Below, one piece after another: positions 36,280-47,077 of a DNA stretch of 64,000 nucleotides. The notes below the pieces were generated by a model. That model saw nothing but the letters and a program-made list of their open reading frames with translations, did no database searches and was not told the origin of the DNA. Made by a program: the position numbers and the translations under genes. The DNA comes from Plotosus lineatus (taxonomy: Eukaryota; Chordata; Actinopteri; Siluriformes; Plotosidae): positions 10,672,966 to 10,736,965 of the forward strand of contig CM045746.1 in assembly GCA_024760905.1 (NCBI GenBank), in the 5' to 3' direction. The stretch's first letter is position 1, and each line of letters opens with the position of its first letter.

Positions 36280-36438
36280 CAATCTTTGTACTCAATCGCC
36301 TGTGATGAGTCATGTGATGTGATTGACATTGAACAGACAGCACTGTCGTGCAGGTATATAAGCGCTGAGGGGAAGCTGATTTCTTTATTGAATTTCTATA
36401 ATTTCATCAATGCAACAAAACATAATACATTAATATAG
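36280..36438 (+). pseudogene. hAT transposase continuation after the nested insert
   Basis: Reads LYSIACDESCDVIDIEQTAL and SCRYISAEGK, the segment that follows INSAPAY in this transposase group and contains the first catalytic Asp (ACDES). Ends after about 50 codons. The remaining catalytic part is missing. Confidence 0.75.
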
Positions 36439-37162
36439 TAATGGAAGTTAAAGTTAAAGCATCAAATACTAGTATTGTACAGAGTAGTCACGTGGTGTCG
36501 TTCTCTCCAGGATGCACTGCAGGGAAAATAAACATTTAATCATGAATGCCCATTATGTATTTGTAGCCTACTTAGTCATTTTGATAGTAGGCTGATATAC
36601 ACTTGCAGCCTGTGTTGCCTTCATATAAAGCTAATATGAGGGTTTTATTTTTTCGCGGTTCCGGACAGATTTGTTTTTAAGTTTTTTTGGTCCAATATGG
36701 CTCTTTGAACATTTTGGGTTGCCGACCCCTGCACTAGGAGGAAAGTGGCATTGATTTTTAAACCACTGATAATTTTCAAAAACAGGCTGGCCTGAGAAAT
36801 TCAGCCCAAATAATTCAGCCTATCTTGCACTCAATAATTCAGCTCTGAACTTTTCATCTCAATAAAGAGCACTTTAAGAGATCATCTCATGTTGAAGAGT
36901 ATCGCCTTAATCTGTAGGGAATACACAGGGAAATGTTTGCTTGGTCAAATGCTTTGTGTTGAAAAAAGAAATCAGCAGTTTCCATGGGATGCATTTATTT
37001 GTTCACATAACTGTGCACACACTTTATATAAAGTCCTCATCTTTATTACCTTCTCCTCCTGCCGATGCCGGGTCTCATTGTGTCTGTCTTTCTCTGGCAT
37101 GGTCTGCAGTGATGCGGATCGAGGCTACACACAAATACAGACACACGTTCACGCACGCACGC

Positions 37163-37167
37163 ATGCA

Positions 37168-37221
<54 letters not shown>
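37163..37221. repeat. (CA)n microsatellite
   Basis: About 29 CA units preceded by (ACGC)n-like sequence. The flanking 36740-38190 region has no recognisable gene. Confidence 0.97.
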
Positions 37222-37224
<3 letters not shown>

Positions 37225-38195
37225 ACAGCATGTATTATTATCACAATACAGCAAGTCAGAAATGATTAAATACTTTGTTGAACTTTTAATACAATTTTAT
37301 GTAAAGTTAATACAAGGCTAAAAATTTCCTGGCATATTCTGGTAAGTTACTTCAAGACTAGACAATTTTGTTAGAAAAGATATTTAAAATTATCATGTAT
37401 AACATTAACGGTTCCTTCTAGCAACATCAGTCTATGAATAATATTAAAGTATGTGCGAGTATTACGACTCGAGGCATGCTCAGTGACAGGTTGCTGTGAG
37501 GCCCACTTTGCTGTGAGGGGTCACATTTGAAACAGTATGTATAAAGTTGTGTCATTATTTTTAGCCAAATTTTGTTGGCAGTAAATCATTTAAATATGCC
37601 ACATTTATCCTAAATATTTATCTATATTTGTTAAATAGCCTTTTGCTTGAAAATCAGCCAAATTTCTACAATCTTTCTGGATCACCATCTCAGATTTTTA
37701 TGAATTACATTTTTCAAGTGGCTCCATATATCCGATGAACACATGCATAATAGTTCTGCTTAATTCCTCATAATTTCACAGAAATATGTTTTTGAAATAA
37801 GGTACCCTCAACATCAATGTTTTAACCCACTAGCAAAATTTGAGCTTTTTTTGGATTCTCAAAATGCAATGTCTTGGCAAATAGATGCATGTTGGGACCT
37901 GAAATCTGGTATGAACAATATCAGATAACACTACTGAGAGAAAAGTCATAAGTCATGTTGAACTGAAAGATTTATACAGACTGAAATCCTTTGTGGACCA
38001 AACATCCACCTACATGAATGATAATGTCTTGTTTGGCCTATGTTCTTCAAACAGCTATGACACTTTAATTAATAAAAACCCATGACACTCAATTACAACC
38101 TTTGTTTTCTACACTACCAGCAGTTCTTCATGTGAATGTTCATTCAAACTTTAATAGCCGTTAATGATAATAATAAAAAGGAACTTCGAAAAAGG

Positions 38196-38515
38196 CAGCA
38201 TGGCAGCGTATCGGTTAGCAGAAAAACAAGGTCCTGGGTTCAAATCCCGGTCTCATCAAGGGCGTTTCTGTAATGTTGGCATGCTCTCCTCCTGCTTATG
38301 TGCGTTTCCTTTGGGTGTCTGTTTTCTCCCACAGTCCAAAGACGTGCATATTGGGCTAATTGGCTGTTCAAAACTTCCCCTTGGTTAGAGTGTAAATAGT
38401 TATGTGTGTTGACTGTGCAATGACATTGCGAGCTGTTTAGGGTGTACACGACCTTTGCTAAGAGTTGGCTAAAAGGGACACCAGCCTCCCCACAACCTGA
38501 AGAATAACAAGCAGT
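38196..38515 (+). mobile_element. V-SINE-type SINE
   Basis: tRNA-like head with B box GGGTTCAAATCCCGG. Central domain TTGGCATGCTCTCCTCCTGC, TCCCACAGTCCAAAGACGTG and GGCTAATTGGC. Tail GGGTGTACACGACC...CCAGCCTCCCCACAACCTGA. This central block is the hallmark of the fish V-SINE superfamily. Confidence 0.85.
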
Positions 38516-38532
38516 TCATTTGCACTTCATTA

Positions 38533-40153
38533 CAGTGGAACCTCGGTGGTCAAACACAATTAGTTCCAAAGATATGGTTGATTACCGATTTGTTCGAAGA
38601 GTGAAGCACTATTCCCCATAAGAAATAGTTAAAAGTTGACTAATGCATTTAGATGAACATCTACTTCTATCATTACAGTTGTATTTACATTGAAAATTAG
38701 TGTATTTATGAAAAATATTAATAGGCAATACATACAGTAATGTACAAAAGAGTAAAGCATAATAATACCTAATTAACTAAAAACCTAATATTAAAACATA
38801 ATAGTAATTCACCTAATTATGTGCAGACGCTCCCCGACTTACGTTTTCAATTGTTTCCGGACAGCCGAACGCAAGTTGAAAGTGAACGTAAGTTGTTACA
38901 GTGACGTATGATGTATGACATGTGACGTATGATGCTCATACTGTACAATACATCCATAAATACCATTACCGTATCTCACAAAACACCCCTAAATCAATTA
39001 TTATGAACATAACATTGTAAAATAATATCAAATATATCAAATAATATCAATATTAATTTCAAATAAATTAAATTCAAGCAAAATAATTTCAAATTGATAA
39101 ATTTTAATCAAATTCACTCATTACATCAAGCCGAGCCGACTCACTTTACATGAAGCTTAAAACAGCCAATCAACGCTTACAGTATGTGAGGCGCTCAATA
39201 CCGAAAGCAGTTTACTTGCTGTACTTGAAGGCGGGTTATACGGAATTCCGGTATTTCAAGTGAGCAAGAGCGCCGTTGAACCGTTTAGTACTCAGCCTGC
39301 ACTGATGTGAATCACCAGGAGAGCAGAGAGTTCTCTTTCTTTTCTGGATTCGGGTTTTCATTCATTTTACAATTCTCTTTGCTTAACTGAGTATGCATGG
39401 GAGATTACGCTGATCCGAGCAGATAGTTAATTCATCTCTGTGTATGAGACTTGCACCCATGCTAGTAGGCTTACGCTTCTGAACAACCATATTTGCTTAG
39501 GGTTACAAAAGTCCACAAAAAAGTGTAAACACAGAAATCACAGGGACGACGTCTTAACACAAGGGTAACATATATATATATATATATATATAACTGAACT
39601 GGGAAGAAGGAGGGGCACGTTCAGTCTGTCGTTTGTAAACATTGGACGCAGCGTCATTATGTCATTACATGAGCATACTACATAGGTACGTCTAAACTCA
39701 AAATTTGACTTTTTTGAAACGTAAAATCGAAAAAAACGTAAAACGGATGAATGTAAGTCGGGGAGCGTCTGTACTGTATTTGTTTACAGTACATACCTTT
39801 CTGGTTGCGATGTGTCAGCATGTGTGGATGGATGGGGAGGAAGAGATGGGGGAAGGGACATTCTCACAACTTTTCTCTTTTCCTTTCCAGTAGAATTTCT
39901 GCTCCTTTTCTTAGGACCCAGGGTTAAGGGATAAAGTAGCCGTAATGTAATGAATAAACATAATATACAGTACGAGACACTCTCTCAATGGCTGTGCAGA
40001 GTACTGTCAGCTAAGCAGCATTCAACACACTCAGCTCTTCTCCGATCAAACTCTGATCATTTGTTTGAACAGCAATGCATATTTTCCTCATATTTTTTGA
40101 TCAAACTCTGCTTTGTTTGACTAAGGAGTCATTCAACCACCAAGGTTCCACTG
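38533..40153. mobile_element. TA-flanked Tigger-like MITE (type E) containing MITE type F
   Basis: Terminal inverted repeats CAGTGGAACCTCGGTGGTCA and ACCACCAAGGTTCCACTG, with TA on both sides (38531-38532, 40154-40155). The sequence between 38824 and 39771 is a separate element. No transposase sequence is visible. Confidence 0.85.
38824..39771. mobile_element. Nested MITE type F
   Basis: Terminal repeats CAGACGCTCCCCGACTTACG and GTAAGTCGGGGAGCGTCTG, with TA on the right (39772-39773). A (TA)n tract at 39570-39592. Its right half is repeated at 59881-60361. Confidence 0.85.
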
Positions 40154-40199
40154 TAATTGAGGTTTGAAACTGTATAAAACATGGTTATATCGGGTTGTT

Positions 40200-40238
40200 T
40201 ATCACTCTGTGTGCGTGCGTGCGTGTGTGCATGTGTAT

Positions 40239-40274
<36 letters not shown>
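40200..40274. repeat. (GT)n(GA)n beside an apbb2 donor
   Basis: GT units at 40238-40261 and GA units at 40262-40273, beginning about 7 nt beyond the donor of the Ser-rich exon. Confidence 0.95.
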
Positions 40275-40280
40275 ACTCAC

Positions 40281-40475
40281 AAAGTAGCAGCTGTTGACAA
40301 ATCCACAGGAAGGAACATTGGCATCAGAGGAAGACGAGGAGTTTGAAGAGAGAAGCAGAGAGGCGGGGTCAAGATATGCTGAAGAGGGAGCAAGTGGAAC
40401 GGGGTCGGTGGAGCCATCCGAAGTGGTGCTCTCTGAGCAACAGGATGTGCCAAAAAACACTTCTGCATGAGACAC
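40281..40475 (-). CDS. apbb2: apbb2 Ser-rich linker exon between WW and PTB1
   Basis: Encodes 65 residues in phase 0 (residues 388-452), from VSHAEVFFGTSCCSES to GFVNSCYF. It is rich in Ser and Pro, with no recognisable domain, as expected for the linker between the WW domain and PTB1 in FE65 proteins. The acceptor is TTGTTTTAG/GTG and the donor is TACTTT/GTGAGT. The donor is followed directly by (TC)n(CA)n in the transcript. The reading frame joins without a break to the previous exon (DQE/VSH) and to the next one (CYF/DLQ). Linkers are the least conserved part of the family, so the identification rests on splice phase and position rather than on motif. Confidence 0.85.
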
Positions 40476-40679
40476 CTAAAACAACAGAGAAGTAAATGTA
40501 ATACACTGTCTATTACACAATGCTTATAGAAACTGGTCTATTTTTAATGAGAGTACAATGTCTTATCCAGAAAAATTATGACGTGTGAGCACCTGAAGCT
40601 GATCGCAATGAATAAAGTGAAAATAATTGAATTTCAAACAGAGAACAGATGAGTCATTTCAGGCTTTGTTTGTGTGTAC

Positions 40680-40897
40680 CTCTTGGTCAGGAGTGGGGGA
40701 GGGGGAAAGTGAGCCCAGGGAGTGTTTACGTGCTTCCTGGTGAGCAGTGGTTGGTGCCTGATGACATGTTCCAGGTCTTTCCCACTGTGTGGTACCCGTG
40801 GGAATGTGCCAGTAATAAATGCCAGCCATGTCGGTCATCATCTTCCATCCTGGGGGCAAATCGGGGTCTGTCTGGAATGAGCGCTCTCCCCAGATAT
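40680..40897 (-). CDS. apbb2: apbb2 WW-domain exon
   Basis: Encodes residues 315-387. It opens with DIWGERSFQTDPDLPPGW and carries a complete WW domain: first Trp at about residue 332, the aromatic block GIYYW, then HIPTGTTQWERP with the second Trp at about 353. In the FE65 family this domain binds proline-rich ligands such as Mena/ENAH. The acceptor is CATTCACAG/AT, preceded in the transcript by a (TG)n run, and the donor is CAAGAG/GTACAC. The exon is 218 nt: two bases finish the Asp codon begun in the previous exon, then 72 codons end in phase 0. The tail after the WW domain (QEARKHSLGSLSPSPTPDQE) is a low-complexity linker. The upstream intron is about 22 kb, and the downstream intron is only 204 bp. 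Confidence 0.95.
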
Positions 40898-40969
40898 CTG
40901 TGAATGCGCACACACACACACACACACACAGAAACATATTATAGTACAATATAGAGTATATTTACTAGG

Positions 40970-41308
40970 GGCAGTGGTGGTCTAGTGGTATAGGGCGCTG
41001 GATCGCTGATCCAAAGGTTGGGGGTTCGAGTCCCACTCTCTACAAGGTTGTCACTGTCCCCCCAGTGCAGCTAACTGGGTTATCAAAGGCGGGCCATGTC
41101 TCTCACTGTCTATGGTGAGAGGCATGTAAAAGAACCATTGCTGACTTTCGTAGAGAGTAGGCTGCAAAGCCGTCAGCGTGTTTCTGTCCCGACGTAAGGG
41201 CGAAGGGCATCTGACGTAAAAACCTCTTGCCAAATCAAATGTGCGAAATCAGATGATTCGCTGTGGCGACTCCCGAGTAAAAGGGAAAAAGCCGAAAGGA
41301 CGACAGAC
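40970..41308 (+). mobile_element. Type B SINE with RTE-derived tail
   Basis: A box-like GTGGTCTAGTGGTATAG, B box GGGTTCGAGTCCC, body as in the other copies. Tail GCGAAGGGCATCTGACGTAA ... CGCTGTGGCGACTCCCGAGT ... AAGCCGAAAGG. Flanked by TTACTA/TACTA. Same tail type as 21589-21930. Confidence 0.88.
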
Positions 41309-41466
41309 AGTACTATATATCATGCTTGTACCTGAATTATATAAACACCTGTTGCTTGGTCATATGTTACAACAAATTACTACACAACAGAAAATCATCC
41401 CCCCACCACACACACACAGGCACACGCGCACACACTACACACAGAAACATATAGTACAATATAGAG

Positions 41467-41792
41467 CAGGGGTCACCAACCTTTTTGAAACTGAGAGCTA
41501 CTTCTTGGGTACCAATTAATGCGAAGGGATACCAGGACAATACACACCTCTGAAATTACAAATTTGCTCAATTTACCTGTAATTATGTTATTATTAATAA
41601 TTAATATTCATCTATGTGAAAATATTGATTTGATTTAAAAATATATTTGAAAAAATTAGATGCAGCTCAATGGAGAGTGGCGCTATGGAGCCGTGGGCTT
41701 GTCCTAAAAATGGCAGTGAACGGGTCCGCGGGCAACTCGTATTGTCCTTGCGGGCTACCTGGTGCCCACGGGCCCCATGTTGGTGATCCCTG
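41467..41792. mobile_element. hAT MITE with perfect 8-bp target duplication
   Basis: 326 bp. Ends CAGGGGTCACCAACC and GTTGGTGATCCCTG. Flanked on both sides by ATATAGAG (41459-41466 and 41793-41800). No coding capacity. Confidence 0.92.
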
Positions 41793-42018
41793 ATATAGAG
41801 TATATTTACTATATATCATGCTTGTACCTGAATTATATAAACACCTGTTGCTTGGTCATATGTTACAACAAATTACAACACGACAGGAAATCACCCCCCC
41901 ACACACACACGGGCAGAATGTCTGTCTTCTTAAAAGCAGCTGAGAATTTTCAAACATATTTCCTCCCTCAGTAAGACTATTAGTCACATCACACAACAAA
42001 TACTACTGTAAAAACAAC

Positions 42019-42050
<32 letters not shown>

Positions 42051-42377
42051 CTCAGCACACAAGAAGGCAATGCCAGAGGAAGGTCACTTGTCTGGATATG
42101 TTGTGTGAGGTTGTGATTTCTGGAATGAATGACTACAGCCTAAAAGCTCAGTGCGGGTGAGGGTATATGGTGAAGGATTGAGAAAAAAAATGTGCCAGTT
42201 GACATTCTGACTTCGGGATAGGTGCCCTGCCTCATTAGGACAATAACTTCCGAATAATGTAATGTCATCATAATAAGTACAAGACAGCAGGCATAAATAA
42301 ATTACAATCTTTCCAGAAATGGGGAATTCATGTAAAATTCTGTGGTTTGGTGACATTTTGTATAGGAGCTTGTGATT

Positions 42378-42378
<1 letters not shown>

Positions 42379-42446
<68 letters not shown>
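42379..42446. repeat. (CA)n microsatellite
   Basis: About 34 CA units. A shorter CA run is at 42017-42046. Confidence 0.97.
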
Positions 42447-42448
<2 letters not shown>

Positions 42449-42773
42449 CTCTCTATCTAAACCAGTGGTGTTTAACTTTGTTGGCGGTACTGAACCCCAC
42501 CAGTTTCATATGCTTATTCACCGAACCCGTCTTTATTGAAAAATAAAATATGATTTTTTTTTTTCCAGACATAGGTTTCTTACTGGGTCCCCAAACCAAA
42601 CTGTGTATTACCATCACCGTGTTCACAGAACAAAACCAATGCAATGCATGAACTCCGCCCAACAAAACTACTGTACTTACATTTATATGTGAGGTGTTCA
42701 TCTGAGTGCGTGTGTGTGTATTTATCTTTTATTTACATATTATGCATTATTTTTGAATGTTTAATTGTTATTA

Positions 42774-44390
42774 CAGTGGTATGAAAAAGTATCTGAACCT
42801 TTTGGAATTTCTCACATTTCTGCATAAAATCACCATCAAATGTGATCTGATCTTTGTCAAAATCACACAGATGAAAAAACAGTGTCTGCTTTAACTAAAA
42901 CCACCCAAACATTTATAGGTTTTCATATTTTAATGAGGATAGCATGCAAACAATGACAGAAGGGGGAGGAATAAGTAACTGAACCATCACATTTAATATT
43001 TTGTGCGGGCCCCCCCCGGCAGCAATAACTTCAACCAGACGCTTCCTGTAGCTGCAGATCAGCCTGGCACATCGATCAGGACTAATCTTGGTCCATTCTT
43101 CTCTACAAAACTGCTGTAGTTCAGTCAGATTCCTGCGTTGTCTGGCATGAATCGCCCTTTTGAGGTCATACCACATCTCAATGGGGTTCAAGTCTGGACT
43201 TTGACTTGGCCACTCCAGAACGTGTATTTTGTTCTTCTGAAACCATTCTGAAGTTGATTTACTTCTGTGTTTTAGATCATTGTCTTGTTGCAGCATCCAT
43301 CCTCTTTTTAGCTTCAACTGTCTGACAGACGGCCTCAGGTTTTCCTGCAAAACATCCTGATAAACTTTTGAATTCATTTTTCCATTAATGATTGCAAATT
43401 GTCCATGCCCCGAGGCAGCAAAACAGCCCCAAACCATGATGCACCCTCCACCATGCTTCACGGTGGGGATGAGGTGTTGATGTTGGTGAGCTGTTCCATT
43501 TTTCCTCCACACATGATGTTGTGTGTTCCTCCCAAACAATTCAACTTTGCTTTCATCAGTCCACAAAATATTTTGCAAAAACTTCTGTGGAGTTTCCAAG
43601 TGCCTTTTTGCGAACATTAAACGAGAAACAATGTTTTTGTTAGACAGCAGTGGCTTCCTCCTTGGAGTCCTCCCATGAACACCATTCTTGGCCATTGTTT
43701 TACATATAGTTGATGTGTGCACAGAGATATTGGACTGTGCCAGTGATTTCTGTAAGTCTTTAGCAGACACTCTAGGGTTTTTTTTGCCTCTCTGAGTATT
43801 CTGCACTGAACTCTTGGCGTCATCTTTGGTGGACGGCCATTCCTTGGGAGAGAAGCAACAGTGCCAAACTCTCTCCATTTGCAGACAACTTCTCTGACTG
43901 TCGATTGATTAACATTCAGACTTTTAGAGATGGTTTTGTATCCTTTCCCAGCTTTATACAAATCAACAATTCTTGATCACAGGTCTTCAGACAGCTCTTT
44001 TGAGCGAGCCATGGTGCACATCAGACAATGCTTCTCATCAAGACAATTCTTACCAGGTGTGTGTTTTATAGTGGGCAGGGCAGCTTTAAGCCACTCATCC
44101 GTGATTGGGCACACACCTGACTTAAATTATTTGGTAAAAATTGGTTTCAATTGCTCTTTAAGTCTCCTTCGGCAGAGGGTTCAGTTACTTATTCCTCCCC
44201 CTTCTGTCATTGTTTGCATGCTATCCTCATTAAAATATGAAAACCTATAAATGTTTGGGTGGTTTTAGTTAAAGCAGACACTGTTTGTTCATCTGTGTGA
44301 TTTTAACAAAGATCAGATCACATTTGATGGTGATTTTATGCAGAAATGTGAGAAATTCCAAAAGGTTCAGATACTTTTTTCATACCAATG
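42774..44390 (-). mobile_element. Tc1-like transposon with about 215-bp inverted repeats
   Basis: CAGTGGTATGAAAAAGTATC at the left, and the inverse of CATTGGTATGAAAAAAG at the right, with TA on each side (42772-42773, 44391-44392). Both terminal repeats extend through CAAACAATGACAGAAGGGGG. It encodes a DD34E transposase on the minus strand. Confidence 0.93.
42913..44012 (-). pseudogene. Tc1 transposase, one stop and one frameshift
   Basis: Starts MARSKELSEDL at 44012. Codon 12 is TGA, where Arg is usual. The paired helix-turn-helix follows (YKAGKGYKTISKSLNVNQST, NGRPPKMTPR). An A8 run near 43785 shifts the frame, and the DDE domain then reads to the end: WTDESKVELFG (first Asp), GGGCIMVWGCFAASG, LQQDNDLKHRSK (second Asp) and [14 protein letters not shown] (Glu). 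The catalytic triad is intact. The last codons run into the terminal repeat. Confidence 0.9.
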
Positions 44391-45009
44391 TATAAGCATT
44401 TATAGCATTGAATATGTATTTATTGATATTATATACACATAGACATGTATGTATATGTCAGTCAGCAGGGGGTTGATCCTACTTCGCAAATCATGCAGAT
44501 AGGAAGCTGACTAGCATCACGTTGTTATATATGTGAATCCATGTTGTATATATTCATCCGACTACTTTCTTTTTTTGCTCAACATAGTAAGGATTAAAAC
44601 GTTCAGAAAGAAATCACACAACGTACCATCACAACAGTCACAAGTCGACTACTGAGTGCACCAAATTTCCTGCAGCACAGATTGGCCAAGCAATGTAGCG
44701 TGATCACCTGCATCCAGTGATGGCCAAACGGGGCGTGTCATCATGAATATGAGTCGGTTGTGTGTCTTCACCTCCGCCGAACCCCTGAGACTGACTCACC
44801 GAACCCCTAGGGTTCGATCGAACCCAGGTTAAGAACCACTGCTCTAAACTGTATAGTTCAATGTTGATCCAAGTTTAACACAAGCCTGAGTAATATTTAT
44901 TGAAATTCCAATGTGCATGTAACTGGCTCGAGCGCCGTGACTGACAAGTTTGCAATGTGGCAGTCAAAATCATCCCTTTATCGAGCAAAGCAAATTTAAA
45001 ACTGTATCA

Positions 45010-45302
45010 CTCGTATTCATTTTCATTATTCATTCTCTGACCCACTTAGCCTTACAAAGGTCGTAGGGAGGCTGGAGCCTATTTCAGCCAACTCTAAGTG
45101 AGTGCTGGGTAAACCATGAATAGCTCAACAGACCATTCCAGGGCAACACACACAACCATTCACCAAACAGCCAATTAACCTAACATGCAAACCCGAGGGA
45201 CAGGACAAACAAGAAAACTTCACTTGCCAAGTCCGGGATTCAAACTCAGGTCCTTTATGTGGTGAGGCCAATGTGCTAACCACAACATCACTGTGCAGCC
45301 TC
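45010..45302 (-). mobile_element. V-SINE-type SINE
   Basis: In reverse orientation: head GAGGCTGCACAGTGATG, B box GAGTTTGAATCCCGG, GTTAGGTTAATTGGC, and tail GGCTCCAGCCTCCCTACGAC. More diverged than the copy at 38196. Confidence 0.75.
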
Positions 45303-45439
45303 ACTATTATTACTGTATTATTGAGGAAAATGTATAGAGGGGTTGCATCATGGGATTTGTAGTCACTGCTGCTTCATCAGGCAGTCTCCATTGCCACATG
45401 TCTCCTGACCTTCACACATTAAAATCCCACCCACATGCA

Positions 45440-45463
45440 CGCACGCACGCACACACAGACACA

Positions 45464-45503
<40 letters not shown>

Positions 45504-45755
45504 CACACCGAAGCATGTGGCAATCCTGATTGGAGATTGTTTTGACTTTATTCACTGCATCGCTAAAGAGAAGGAGGCAGAAACAGGACAAGGAACTGAA
45601 TCTTTTTGCATGCGTCACACTTTCCTCTTCTCTTTGCTCCTCTTTCCTTCATCTCTCCCGTTCTGCAGTCTATAAAACAGCAGATCGAGGGGGAGGGGAA
45701 AACCAAGCTTTTCCACTGCTATGAGCTGCGTGCACACGCATTCATGCACACACGT

Positions 45756-45789
<34 letters not shown>

Positions 45790-45937
45790 AACGCTAAGAC
45801 TCATGAACACAAATGAAGCATAAAGTTTTGTATTCAGCTCACACTCATTCTCTCCCCATTTATCTCTCCCTCACTCCACACCTCCAGATTCTGTGAGCAT
45901 GCATAAGTAGATGAGGTGCTACCTGTGCAGATTTGCA

Positions 45938-46001
<64 letters not shown>

Positions 46002-46038
46002 CACACGCACACACACACACAGACACACACACAGACAC

Positions 46039-46079
<41 letters not shown>

Positions 46080-46086
46080 CACACCC
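45440..46086. repeat. Cluster of (CA)n microsatellites
   Basis: CA arrays at 45440-45500, 45755-45787 and 45936-46086 with scattered GCAC and ATAC variants. The ORFs they generate are not genes. Confidence 0.96.
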
Positions 46087-46189
46087 AGAGTACCTACCCT
46101 CATAATTCACTATGACAATGGCCAACATGTAGTCTTTACCCAGCATCATGACCGAACAACTGAGCAGCATCTAAAGCACAAGAGCACAT

Positions 46190-46965
46190 GGACTGGAGAG
46201 AGGGGCAGAGAGAAAGTGAAGGGAGGGAGAGAGAGAAAAACAGGAGAAAGGGAGGGGAAGTGCTACTCTGTACTGCTCTACTTGTTTATTGTGTATTTTT
46301 TTATTTTTAAGCAGAAAGAGGGAAGACGGACAGCTGGTTCCTTTCGAGACAAAGTATGTGATAGGCTGAGTGTAATAAACAAGCCCCACCCCTGCGCCCC
46401 AAAATGCTCGGTCGCCCCGGCAACTTTAAGATCATCATTCCTCCAGTGCCAACCAGAATATAATCATGTGACCAAAGCACAGCCAGAGAGGGGGTGTAGG
46501 GGTTTAGATGGGAAGAGAGACAGATTAGGAACACACAGCTAAAAAAGAAAAACAGAAAGACACAAAAAGATACAAAAGAACAGAAAGAATGAGACTGGCA
46601 AGGAAAGATGGTGCAAAGTCAACAGAAAGAGAGCAAGACGAGAGTGAAAGATTGATGGGACAAAATAGAGAGAATTAGGAAGACAGAAAAAGAGAGACTA
46701 AGACAGTGATCGCAAATCAAAAAGAGACATCAGAAAGACAGACATGAATAAAAAGACAAGGAGAGAGGACAGAAGATAGAAAGAAAAAAACAAAAACAGA
46801 GATAGAAAGATATAAAAAAAAGAAATTAAAATAACAGTACAAAGTATCTTGGAGAAAGAAGAAAAAAAAACAAAGAGAGAGACAGAGATGGACACACATA
46901 CACAGGTGAGACAGACAGACAGATAGGAGATACAGAGAGAGAGAGAGAGAGAGAGAGAGCAATTA
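46190..46965 (+). repeat. Purine-rich low-complexity tract
   Basis: Mostly A and G on the plus strand, especially 46530-46965, with GAGA, AAAGA and CAGAAAGA words. It ends in (GA)n at 46940-46960 followed by (CT)n at 46975-46994. Confidence 0.85.
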
Positions 46966-46994
46966 TTGGACTACACTCTCTCTCTCTCTCTCAG

Positions 46995-46995
<1 letters not shown>

Positions 46996-47061
<66 letters not shown>

Positions 47062-47076
47062 TACACACACACACAT
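46996..47076. repeat. (TA)n(CA)n left of the Tc1 element
   Basis: About 28 TA units, then CA. The Tc1 element starts directly at its end. Confidence 0.96.
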
Positions 47077-47077
47077 A

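Larger units (their letters stand above)
28481..36731 (+). mobile_element. hAT (Charlie-like) transposon expanded by nested insertions
   Basis: Ends are CAGGGGTTGGCAACCCGCGG at the left and GGGTTGCCGACCCCTG at the right, with 8-bp flanks CTCTAGAA and CACTAGGA (6 of 8 match). Transposase N-terminal sequence at 28830-29338 ends AACATTAATTCAGCTCCAGC. The continuation (YSIACDESCDV) begins only at about 36282. The 6.9 kb between them is other mobile DNA that entered at a TA. Confidence 0.8.
40928..41890. repeat. Tandem duplication with different transposons in each unit
   Basis: Both units contain ATAGAGTATATTTACTA (40951, 41796) and TATATATCATGCTTGTACC (from about 41313 and 41812) followed by TGTTGCTTGGTCATATGTT and a C-rich (CA)n end. 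Unit 1 holds a type B SINE and unit 2 a hAT MITE. Confidence 0.85.
42463..44841. mobile_element. hAT MITE hosting a Tc1 transposon
   Basis: Ends CAGTGGTGTTTAACTTTG and GGTTAAGAACCACTG. Flanks ATCTAAAC (42455-42462) and CTCTAAAC (44842-44849) match at 7 of 8. The interior has CCGAACCC motifs near both ends. Its own length without the Tc1 insert is about 760 bp. Confidence 0.85.

Noticed and set aside
45834..46103. Possible exon in the minus ORF ending [18 protein letters not shown]
   Set aside because: Mostly (TG)n translation. Exon 1 joins the WW exon directly in frame, so no intervening exon is required.
45916..46542. 208-codon plus-strand ORF and similar THTH / VCVC frames
   Set aside because: Produced by (CA)n translation plus random open sequence. 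No domain, no splice context.
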